64,000 nucleotides of DNA, from positions 248,001 to 312,000 of the forward strand of contig JBBELK010000216.1 in NCBI GenBank assembly GCA_037783545.1, given 5' to 3'. Each line of letters starts with the position of its first letter. Position 1 is the stretch's first letter. This DNA is from Henricia sp. BOLD:AAB3569 (taxonomy: Eukaryota > Echinodermata > Asteroidea > Spinulosida > Echinasteridae). Shown here piece by piece: positions 44,101 to 53,552 of this stretch. The translations under genes were made by a program, and so were the position numbers. Below the pieces are notes generated by a model. The model searched no databases. It was not told the DNA's origin and worked only from the letters and a program-made list of their open reading frames with translations.

Positions 44101-45412
44101 AAAAATACTTACTGTTTGGATGAAATGGAATCGTGTGAAAATGCACTTTGGGAGGAATACTGTTGAATTGCTCGTCAAATTTCAGATTCACTGCAAAAAT
44201 GCCACCTGATGAGGATAAAGTAAAATTATTTATTCAGCAAACAAATCAGAGTATGAATGATAAAGGAAGTTGTTTGAGGTTTTGCTGATTTTCAAAGAAA
44301 TGTTTTGATCCATTGTGTCTCAAACATCCAAGGAATTTCAAAGGAATTCCTTTCCGTTTTTAGGGGGAGTTGGTGCATTAACAAAAGGGAAGAACGTGTT
44401 GAGGAATAGGGGCATTAGAGGGGAGTCCCATTGCCACATATCTGGGTATAGGGGGAGGGGGGGCAACAGTAATTCATAGGGGGTAACAGTAATCATACCT
44501 TCCCAGATAGTGTCCTTAAGTCCCTGAATAGTTGCCACCCACTCAAACAGATTGCCTTCTGTCAGTGGTTCAGCTTCTATACCCTGAAATCAAAATAAAA
44601 CAATGAAGAAAGAGCAGAAGAAATAACAAGCTAATAAAGTCTTTAAGAATTGAAAACATTGGAGATCGTTTGCTGAATAAGTCGTCTAAATTTGACAGAA
44701 AGGCTACCATACACGTTTTAGTTGACATCCTAAATACTACATGTATCTCATGAACAGGACGATTTTTTTGAAAAGCAAATAAAAAGTTTAAAGTCATTAA
44801 TGGAGCCCAACTAAATGAAAACACACTGCTGATGAGAATCAACATTAAAATCCTCTTTATAATGTTTTGTGTTATTTTAATTTACACTTTGTGTGCATCA
44901 AGATGTTTTCCTTTGCTAAAATAAGTTGATTTAAATTTTAAAATGCTGTATGCACCGTACCAGGGTTGTAGTCGAGCCCATCACAAGTCTTTCACAATTC
45001 CACAAGTCCGTGACAAGTCCCACACAAGTCCAGTAACAAGAAGAAGAAGCAAAGGATGAACACTCACAAAATAAAAAATGCCATTGTTGGAGTTCATTTA
45101 AATAGCTTGTGACTCAAAGACCCAGGGACTTGTGTGAACTTGTAAAGGCTTGTGAGGACATGTGATGGACTCGTCTTGAACTCTGGTATGCACACTAATA
45201 CTCGTGGTAAATGACACTGCCTCAAAAGGACACCTTGTCTTTTTCAATGAAACAAACAATTATTCGATCTTAATAATGTGGGCAATTGTGCAATATAGTC
45301 TATAATGTTCAAATGGCGTTGTCTCTACACAGGATACGATACATACCCAAGCTGGATCTCTGAGTAAGACGTTGTATTCTTTCTCCAGCAGCATGTGCGC
45401 TCTGGAATGCAT
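41152..45412 (-). CDS. UBE2U: UBE2U, ubiquitin-conjugating enzyme E2 U (9 exons)
   Basis: This E2 accepts ubiquitin as a thioester and passes it on with an E3. Exons in transcript order: 45412-45347, 44583-44499, 44205-44113, 43993-43896, 43338-43212, 42836-42657, 42440-42344, 41522-41392, 41267-41152; phases close to 330 aa. It opens MHSRAHMLLEKEYNVLL as in the vertebrate protein. The UBC fold continues with GLKDTIWEGGIFAVNLKF and FHTIPFHPNVDMNTG, and the catalytic cysteine is in GRPCVDFLDD. The UBE2U-specific C-terminal extension is recognisable: FDDYLTTWSGIATSKSEA and the acidic tail EKEVDDLVDWTANLDEGE. Introns hold two MITE copies. The start at 45412 is chosen because it matches the family N-terminus; an in-frame upstream extension exists but lacks homology. 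Confidence 0.94.
41567..41936 (+). mobile_element. Full-length tRNA-derived SINE in UBE2U intron 8
   Basis: The head is CCTTGGCCGAGTGGTTAGGG, with a doubled B-box (GGGTTCGAATCC twice in succession). The body contains CCTGTGCCCTTGGGCAAGGC, TTGGTCCAGTGTGTTAGG and CTCACGCTTACGAGTGAC, with tail (AATAAT)n. It is antisense to UBE2U and the best-preserved copy of the subfamily at 24393. Confidence 0.88.
43707..43830. mobile_element. 'GACCCTTTGCA'-family MITE in UBE2U intron 4
   Basis: It runs from ATAGGACCCTTTGCACCGGC to GCCCATGCAAAGGGTCTAT, with the inner signature GGTGACAATGTGACTGCC. The ends are well preserved. Confidence 0.82.
44311..44453. mobile_element. CAGCAC-type MITE, one end lost, in UBE2U intron 2
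   Basis: It contains TCCAAGGAATTTCAAAGG, TTTTTAGGGGGAGTTGGTGC, AACAAAAGGGAAGAACG and GAGTCCCATTGCCACATAT, the reverse of the body seen at 40505. The left terminus is absent. It lies about 45 bp from the exon 2 donor at 44497-44498. Confidence 0.7.
44960..45186. mobile_element. 'AGGGTTGTAGTCG' MITE, copy 2, in UBE2U intron 1
   Basis: The left end is CCAGGGTTGTAGTCGAGCCC and the right end the inverse of CCAGAGTTCAAGACGAGTCC. The middle shares CAAAGGATGAACAC, ATTTAAATAGCTTGTGACT and CCCAGGGACTTGTG with 23864-24083 in inverted order. Confidence 0.75.
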
Positions 45413-46274
45413 TGTTACATCCACATCAGTACTGAATCCAACGAAACACCTGGTCAGCGTCAAGTTAACTGACTTTGAATAAGTAATACTCGCATCGATG
45501 TGATATTCATTACCGTACAGAGAGAGATGTCATTGTGGCACATCAAATCCATCTTGACCACGTTGTCCGATTTCATCTTCCTATAATTAGACAAAAACCA
45601 AAATAGACTTTGATTGAGTTGAGGAAACATAATTCACCTTCAGCACTCTACTTATCATAGGCAGGACCAACGTTAGTACCTTCACTGCCTTACAGTGTGC
45701 AGCGAGGAGGCAAGACCAGTCTGGGCTAGCCTAACATTAGCTTATTTATTGTAACAGACAGTTGACATTATTGAAATGAAGAATGGAGTAAGAAACACAG
45801 ACCCTAGATCTATTTAATACGTAGGCTTAATTTGGCAATTATGTAAACATCGGATATAGGACAGCTCATTCGGAGAAGTTGTCTGCTGAAACAGCTCGTC
45901 CAACAGAGTACAATTTGTCAAAACAATTTGTTGAACAATTTGTTTCTTCCAATCATATTATTGTATTATTAATAGGCCTATTATGTTAACCTGCCAAAAA
46001 ATATTTTGTTGTTGCTTTGAACAATCATGATTAAATTTTTTTATTTTTTTGCACGGCGCGCGCGGTGCAAATTTGCACGGCGGTCAAGCTGTCTTGAAAA
46101 ATTGAAGTCGTCTTCCTGTAAGAGTCGAGTTGTCTCAAGATATGAGTTGTCTCGACAACCGTCTCAACGATCTCTGACTCTGTCTAGACTATAGACTCTT
46201 TCTAATCTAGTCACTCTCAAGACGTTCGACTCGAGGAACAAAACGGGTAACCATGTGGTAACCAACGAAACATA
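45413..46274. other. UBE2U 5' flank up to the foldback element
   Basis: This 860-bp stretch should contain the UBE2U promoter and 5' UTR. It has no TATA box that I can identify and no bounded repeat. It is the only upstream space left to UBE2U before the foldback element begins. Confidence 0.45.
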
Positions 46275-46398
46275 GGCCTACTACGGATGGGTGTAAAACG
46301 CGGAACGACGGAATGACGGAACGACTAAAAAATGGGTGTTACAACAGATATTGTCCCCCGGCCCCATATACCGATATACACAATAAGCACTGTTCATA

Positions 46399-48428
46399 CG
46401 TCTGCATAGAATTAAATGTTTTCGTATCAAGAACGCTTTGTTCCAGGATAACCTTTCTGGTTTTGTATTCTACAGTCCTCGGACTATCTGTACATCATCT
46501 TAAAATTCTGGAACAACCCGTCCCAAGGGGCCTAAAACGGCCATTCCTTAACGGTTATTCTCAATGCACGCAATTAGTGCGGTAACTGCATTTTATTAGC
46601 CTATATTTTACGTCTGCATAGAATTAAATGTTTTCGTATCAAGAACGCTTTGTTCCAGGATAACCTTTCCGGTTTTGTATTCTACAGTCCTCGGACTATC
46701 TGTACATCATCTGAAAATTCTGGAACAACCCGTCCCAAGGGGCCTAAAACGGCCATTCCTTAACGGTTATTCTCAATGCACGCAATTAGTGCGGTAACTG
46801 CATTTTATTAGCCTACATTTTACGTCTGCATAGAATTAAATGTTTTCATATCAAGAACGCTTTTTTCCAGAATAACCTTTCCGGTTTTGTATTCTACAGT
46901 CCTCGGACTATCTGTACATCATCTTAAAATTCTGGAACAACCCGTCCCATGGGGCCTAAAACGGCCATTCCTTAACGGTTATTCTCAATGCACGCAATTA
47001 GTGCGGTAACTGCATTTTATTAGCCTACATTTTACGTCTGCATAGAATTAAATGTTTTCGTATCAAGAACGCTTTGTTCCAGAATAACCTTTCCGGTTTT
47101 GTATTCTACAGTCCTCGGACTATCTGTACATCATCTTAAAATTCTGGAACAACCCGTCCCATGGGGCCTAAAACGGCCATTCCTTAACGGTTATTCTCAA
47201 TGCACGCAATTAGTGCGGTAACTGCATTTTATTAGCCTACATTTTACGTCTGCATAGAATTAAATGTTTTCGTATCAAGAACGCTTTGTTCCAGGATAAC
47301 CTTTCCGGTTTTGTATTCTACAGTCCTCGGACTATCTGTACATCATCTTAAAATTCTGGAACAACCCGTCCCAAGGGGCCTAAAACGGCCATTCCTTAAC
47401 GGTTATTCTCAATGCACGCAATTAGTGCGGTAACTGCATTTTATTAGCCTACATTTTACGTCTGCATAGAATTAAATGTTTTCGTATCAAGAACGCTTTG
47501 TTCCAGGATAACCTTTCCGGTTTTGTATTCTACAGTCCTCGGACTATCTGTACATCATCTTAAAATTCTGGAACAACCCGTCCCAAGGGGCCTAAAACGG
47601 CCATTCCTTAACGGTTATTCTCAATGCACGCAATTAGTGCGGTAACTGCATTTTATTAGCCTACATTTTACGTCTGCATAGAATTAAATGTTTTCGTATC
47701 AAGAACGCTTTGTTCCAGGATAACCTTTCCGGTTTTGTATTCTACAGTCCTCGGACTATCTGTACATCATCTTAAAATTCTGGAACAACCCGTCCCAAGG
47801 GGCCTAAAATGGCCATTCCGTAACGGTAATTCTCATTGCACGCAATTAGTGCGGTATAACTGCATTTATAGGCCTACATTTTACGTCTTCATAGAAATTC
47901 AATTTTCCGGTTCAAGAACGCTTTGTTCCAGGATAACTTTTACGGTTTTGTATTCCACAGTCCTCGGACTATCTTTACGTCATCGGGAAATTCTGGAACA
48001 ACCCGTCCCAAGGGTCCTATAAAATGGCCATTCCGTAACGGTAATTCTCATTGCACGCAATTAGTGCGGTATAACTGCATTATAGGCCTACATTTTACGT
48101 CTGCATAGAAATTCATTTTTTTCTGTATCAAGAACGCTTTGTTCCAGGATAACCTTTACAGTTTTGTATTCCACAGTCCTCTGACTATCTTTATATCGTC
48201 GGGAAATTCTGGAACAACCCGTCCCAAGGGTCCTAAAATGGCCACTCCTTATAACGGTCATTCTCAATGCACGCAATTAGTGCGGTATATAGGTCTACAT
48301 TTTACATCTTCATAGAAATGCATTTTTTTCCGTATCAAGAACGCTTTGTTCCAGGATTACTTTTACGGTTTTGTATTCCACAGTCCTCGGACTATCTTTG
48401 CATCATCAGGAAATTCTGGAACAACCTG
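46399..48428 (+). repeat. Left arm: tandem ~212-bp units (about 9.6 copies)
   Basis: Units start with CGTCTGCATAGAATTAAATG at 46399, 46611, 46823, 47035, 47247, 47459 and 47671 (exact 212-bp spacing), then with diverged starts near 47884, 48098 and 48305; the last is partial. Constant words are CAAGAACGCTTTGTTCCAGG, CAGTCCTCGGACTATCTGTA, GGAACAACCCGTCCCA and GCACGCAATTAGTGCGGTA. The outer seven copies are almost identical and the inner three clearly diverged. Short open frames across the array are by-products of the periodicity. Confidence 0.95.
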
Positions 48429-49479
48429 TCAAGAAACAGAAAATAGCTTTATGTTCATTAAAGGCATTATAAAAGTCATCAATAACTCGATGTAAACATG
48501 ACTTTGTAGAGTGGTTTTAAGAAATGCAAATTGATCAGCTGTAAACATAATAGATAATCCAGAAGTTGAATTAATTTTTGACAAACAGAGATTGGTCTGT
48601 AATTACCTTTATCCTTTTTACAACCTTTCCCTTGTAAATCGGAGTGGTATACGCAGGGGCGGATCCAGGAATTTTTCCGGGGGGGGGGGGGGGGGGGGGT
48701 TTCGGCCCGTCAGATTTTGTTATATATATATATATACATATATATAAAGTACATGGACATCTTTTTTCTTGCGTAAAAATGGACGTATAATATTAACAAT
48801 AACATTTTTTGACAAGATTTTCAATTTTTGTAAAAATTTATTTTTAAGAGCAGGGCGGGGGGTGGGGGGGGGGGGGGGGGGGTGGTTTGACCCCCCCCCC
48901 CCCCCCCCCCCCCGGATCCGCGCCTGATACGGGAAAATCTCCAATCATCTGGAATAAATCCACTTTTATAAGAGACCGATTAAAAATGTACCAGAGTGTA
49001 AATGATGCACATATATAGCCTGAGAGTCTAGTATATCAAAGTCCAAAAAACATCAAGATTACTATCTGCACTCGGATGACGTAAGGACTTCAAGATTATA
49101 GACTCCTCAGGGATAGGGTCAAAACGAAGAGTATATAAATACACTCAGGATTCTTGCAAATTGAAGAAGCCTTTTTAAATGAGTGAGCTATTTTTTTTTT
49201 TTACCAATGCCAGTAAAAAATATCATTCATTTTAGAACAAGATCTGGATACGTACTGTTAATAAATGTATTATTTCCCGTGACTTTGTGAACCTCATGCC
49301 ATAACTTTTTAGGATTCTTACTGTATACTGGGCCTACTTGGCTGACACATGATCAAAATATTCACGTTTAGCTTTTCTAATTAATAAAGTAACGTGATCC
49401 ATGGTTTTTCTATAATCATTCAATGTATCCAGACAACCACTATAGAAGTGGAGAGTGATGGAGAGTTTAACAATGTCCG
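48429..49479. other. Spacer (loop) of the foldback element
   Basis: This is single-copy sequence between the opposed arrays. It contains no open frame suggestive of a transposase. A 273-bp MITE is nested at 48654-48926; the remaining about 780 bp is AT-rich and unrecognised. Confidence 0.6.
48654..48926. mobile_element. MITE with CAGGGGCGGATCC ends and 5-bp target duplication
   Basis: The left end CAGGGGCGGATCCAGG leads into a long poly-G run, and the right end is its inverse (CCGGATCCGCGCCTG) after a poly-C run. ATACG repeats at 48649-48653 and 48927-48931. A (TA)n microsatellite lies inside. The termini resemble 40721-40890. It is nested in the spacer of the foldback element. Confidence 0.85.
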
Positions 49480-52400
49480 AGGTCATCCAACGACAATCTA
49501 TTCCACGAACATTGAGAATTACCGTTATGGAATGGCCGTTTTAGGCCCCTTGGGACAGATTGTTCCAGAATTTCCCGATGATGTAAAGATAGTCCGAGGA
49601 CTGTGGAATACAAAACATTAAAAGTTATCCTGGAACAAAGCGTTCTGTTACGAATAAATCAAATTCTATGCAGACGTAAAATGTAGGCCTATAGGCCTAA
49701 TGCAGTTACCGCACTAATTGCGTGCATTAAGAATGACCGTTAAGGAATGGCCATTTTAGGACCCTTGGGACGGGTTGTTCCAGAATTTCCCGATGATGTA
49801 AAGATAGTCCGAGGACTGTGGAATACAAAACCGTAAAGGTTATCCTGGAACAAAGCGTTCTTGATACGGAAAAATGAATTTATTGCAGACAAAATATGTA
49901 TACTGCATTACCCCAGTAATTCCACGCATTGAGAATGACCGTTACGGAATGGTCATTTTAGGGCCCTTGGGACAGGTTGTTCCAGAATTTCCTGGTGATG
50001 TACGGATAGTCCGAGGACTGTGGAATACAAAACCGTAAAGGTTATCCTGAAACAAATTGTTCTTGATACGGAAAAATTAATTTCTATGCAGACGTAAAAT
50101 GTAGGCCTATAATGCATTTACCGCACTAATTGCGTACAATGAGAATGACCGCTATGGAATGGCCATTTTGGGACCCATGGGACGAGTTGTTCCATAATTT
50201 CGCGATGATATAAAGATAGTCCGAGGACTGTGGAATACAAAACCGTAAAGGTTATCCTGGAACAAAGCGTTCTTGATACGAAAAAATAAATTCCTATGAA
50301 GACGTAAAATGTAGACCTATATATATACCATTGCGTGCATTGAGAATGATCGTTATGGAATGGCCGTTTTTGGCCCCTTGGGACGGATTGTTCCAGAATT
50401 TCCTGATGATGTAAAGATGGTCCGAGGACTGTGGAATACAAAACCGTAAAAGTAATCCTGGAACAAAGCGTTCTTTATACGGAAAAATGCATTTCTATGA
50501 AGACGTAAAATGTAGACCTATATACCGCACTAATTGCGTGCATTGAGAATGACCGTTACGGAATGGCCATTTTAGGACCCTTGGGACGGGTTGTTCCAGA
50601 ATTTCCCGATGACGTAAAGATAGTCCGAGGACTGTGGAATACAAAACCATAAAAGTTATCCTGGAACAAAGCGTTCTTGATACGGAAAATTTAATTTCTA
50701 TGAAGACGTAAAATGTAGACCTATATACCGCACTAATTGCGTGCATTGGGAATGACCGTTACGGAATGGCCATTTTAGGACCCTTGGGACGGGTTGTTCC
50801 AGAATTTCCCGATGACGTAAAGATAGTCCGAGGACTGTGGAATACAAAACCATAAAAGTTATCCTGGAACAAAGCGTTCTTGATACGGAAAATTTAATTT
50901 CTATGAAGACGTAAAATGTAGACCTATATACCGCACTAATTGCGTGCATTGGGAATGACCGTTATGGAATGGCCGTTTTTGGCCCCTTGGGACGGGTTGT
51001 TCCAGAATTTCCCGACGATATAAAGTTAGTCAGAGGACTGTGGAATACAAAACTGTAAAGGTTATCCTGGAACAAAGCGTTCTTGATACAGAAAAAATGA
51101 ATTTCTATGCAGACGTAAAATGTAGGCCTATAATGCAGTTATACCGCACTAATTGCGTGCAATGAGAATTACCGTTACGGAATGGCCATTTTAGGACCCT
51201 TGGGACGGGTTGTTCCATAATTTCCTGATGATGTAAGGATAGTCCGAGGATTGTGGAATACAAAACCGTAAAAGTTATCCTGGAACAAAGCGTTCTTGAT
51301 ACGGAAAATTTAATTTCTATGAAGACGTAAAATGTAGACCTATATATACCGCACTAATTGCGTGCATTGAGAATGACCGTTATGGAATGGCCGTTTTTGG
51401 CCCCTTGGGACGGGTTGTTCCAGAATTTTCAGATGATGTACAGATAGTCCGAGGACTGTAGAATACAAAACCGGAAAGGTTATCCTGGAACAAAGCGTTC
51501 TTGATACGAAAACATTTAATTCTATGCAGACGTAAAATGTAGGCTAATAAAATGCAGTTACCGCACTAATTGCGTGCATTGAGAATAACCGTTAAGGAAT
51601 GGCCGTTTTAGGCCCCTTGGGACGGGTTGTTCCAGAATTTTAAGATGATGTACAGATAGTCCGAGGACTGTAGAATACAAAACCGGAAAGGTTATCCTGG
51701 AACAAAGCGTTCTTGATACGAAAACATTTAATTCTATGCAGACGTAAAATGTAGGCTAATAAAATGCAGTTACCGCACTAATTGCGTGCATTGAGAATAA
51801 CCGTTAAGGAATGGCCGTTTTAGGCCCCTTGGGACGGGTTGTTCCAGAATTTTAAGATGATGTACAGATAGTCCGAGGACTGTAGAATACAAAACCGGAA
51901 AGGTTATCCTGGAACAAAGCGTTCTTGATACGAAAACATTTAATTCTATGCAGACGTAAAATATAGGCTAATAAAATGCAGTTACCGCACTAATTGCGTG
52001 CATTGAGAATAACCGTTAAGGAATGGCCGTTTTAGGCCCCTTGGGACGGGTTGTTCCAGAATTTTCAGATGATGTACAGATAGTGCGAGGACTGTAGAAT
52101 ACAAAACCGGAAAGGTTATCCTGGAACAAAGCGTTCTTGATACGAAAACATTTAATTCTATGCAGACGTAAAATGTAGGCTAATAAAATGCAGTTACCGC
52201 ACTAATTGCGTGCATTGAGAATAACCGTTAAGGAATGGCCGTTTTAGGCCCCTTGGGACGGGTTGTTCCAGAATTTTAAGATGATGTACAGATAGTCCGA
52301 GGACTGTAGAATACAAAACCGGAAAGGTTATCCTGGAACAAAGCGTTCTTGATACGAAAACATTTAATTCTATGCAGACGTAAAATGTAGGCTAATAAAA

Positions 52401-53016
52401 TGCAGTTACCGCACTAATTGCGTGCATTGAGAATAACCGTTAAGGAATGGCCGTTTTAGGCCCCTTGGGACGGGTTGTTCCAGAATTTTCAGATGATGTA
52501 CAGATAGTGCGAGGACTGTAGAATACAAAACCGGAAAGGTTATCCTGGAACAAAGCGTTCTTGATACGAAAACATTTAATTCTATGCAGACGTAAAATGT
52601 AGGCTAATAAATTGCAGTTACCGCACTAATTGCGTGCATTGAGAATAACCGTTAAGGAATGGCCGTTTTAGGCCCCTTGGGACGGGTTGTTCCAGAATTT
52701 TAAGATGATGTACAGATAGTCCGAGGACTGTAGAATACAAAACCGGAAAGGTTATCCTGGAACAAAGCGTTCTTGATACGAAAACATTTAATTCTATGCA
52801 GACGTAAAATGTAGGCTAATAAAATGCAGTTACCGCACTAATTGCGTGCATTGAGAATAACCGTTAAGGAATGGCCGTTTTAGGCCCCTTGGGACGGGTT
52901 GTTCCAGAATTTTAAGATGATGTACAGATAGTCCGAGGACTGTAGAATACAAAACCGGAAAGGTTATCCTGGAACAAAGCGTTCTTGATACGAAAACATT
53001 TAATTCTATGCAGACG
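49480..53016 (-). repeat. Right arm: tandem ~202-215-bp units (about 17 copies)
   Basis: Read on the minus strand the unit is the same as in the left arm. On the plus strand unit ends (..CAGACG or ..AAGACG) fall near 49676, 49891, 50094, 50304, 50505, 50707, 50911, 51115, 51327, then at exact 212-bp spacing 51532, 51744, 51956, 52168, 52380, 52592, 52804 and 53016. The outer eight units are nearly identical. The inner ones vary in length and sequence, except two adjacent 204-bp units (50506-50911) that are near-identical to each other. Confidence 0.95.
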
Positions 53017-53139
53017 TATGAACAGTGCTTATTGTGTTATCGGTATATGGGGCCGGGGGACAATATCTGTTGTAACACCCATTTTTTAGTCGTTCCGTCA
53101 TTCCGTCGTTCCGCGTTTTACACCCATCCGGCCTACTAC

Positions 53140-53552
53140 TTCCATGACTTCTACTACTACTATTACTAGGACTGTGGAGCGTGTGGTCTGTCTCACATTT
53201 GACAATTTGGCACTGATAGAAACTGTACATTCGATCGTGCAGGTTATAGGATAACAGAGGCTACAATTATCTTTTAAATTATCACTTAGCAACACGCGAA
53301 AACTGTTTACAGCGCCGCCATCTTGGCTCTAAGTTTACTGACTGTGGGTAAAAGGTTGATACAAGTAACATTTCTCAATAGCTTCGGGATCGTACATATG
53401 GATACGAGTGTGTACTTCCAATTCCGCATGCGTAGGGGGCGCTATTTATGTGCGGTTCTGTGGTGATCGTAGATGTTTCTGTGCTTTCTTTTCTCTCATG
53501 TGGAAACAATTCTGTCCACAACCGACAAAATATATCCTTGTAGTAGTAAATC
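53140..53552. promoter_or_regulatory. FBXL12 upstream region
   Basis: About 410 bp separates the foldback element from the FBXL12 start codon, so the promoter and 5' UTR should lie here. I see no TATA box. The block contains GCGCCGCCATCTTGGC (about 53310), a YY1-like CCATCTTGG core that is common at TATA-less starts. Confidence 0.35.

Larger units (their letters stand above)
46285..53129. mobile_element. 6.8-kb foldback transposon with tandem-repeat arms
   Basis: Two huge inverted arms are separated by a roughly 1-kb spacer. The outermost 113-114 bp (46285-46398 and 53017-53129) are near-identical inverse copies starting GGATGGGTGTAAAACGCGG, with a 1-bp indel near GATATACACAATAAG. Inward, each arm is a tandem array of a roughly 212-bp unit, in opposite orientation on the two sides. 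Direct repeats GGCCTACTAC lie at 46275-46284 and 53130-53139. Because the last bases of the repeat and the first of the TIR overlap in sequence, the true duplication may be 8, 9 or 10 bp. No transposase-like frame is present, so it would need help in trans. Foldback elements with repeat-built arms are known from Drosophila (FB) and sea urchin (TU); membership of either is not claimed. It fills most of the space between UBE2U and FBXL12. Confidence 0.93.

Noticed and set aside
45413-45463. Upstream in-frame ATG at 45463 for UBE2U
   Set aside because: The extra residues have no counterpart in the family, whereas MHSRAH at 45412 matches the vertebrate N-terminus.
48720-48944. Proline/glycine-rich minus-strand frame
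   Set aside because: It is the translation of poly-G/poly-C and TA runs inside a MITE.
46399-53016. Long periodic repeats considered as a CRISPR array or a coding tandem-repeat gene
   Set aside because: The repeat unit is about 212 bp with no short repeat/unique spacer alternation, the genome is eukaryotic, and the open frames across units (up to about 107 codons) are interrupted and differ between units. It is a structural DNA repeat.
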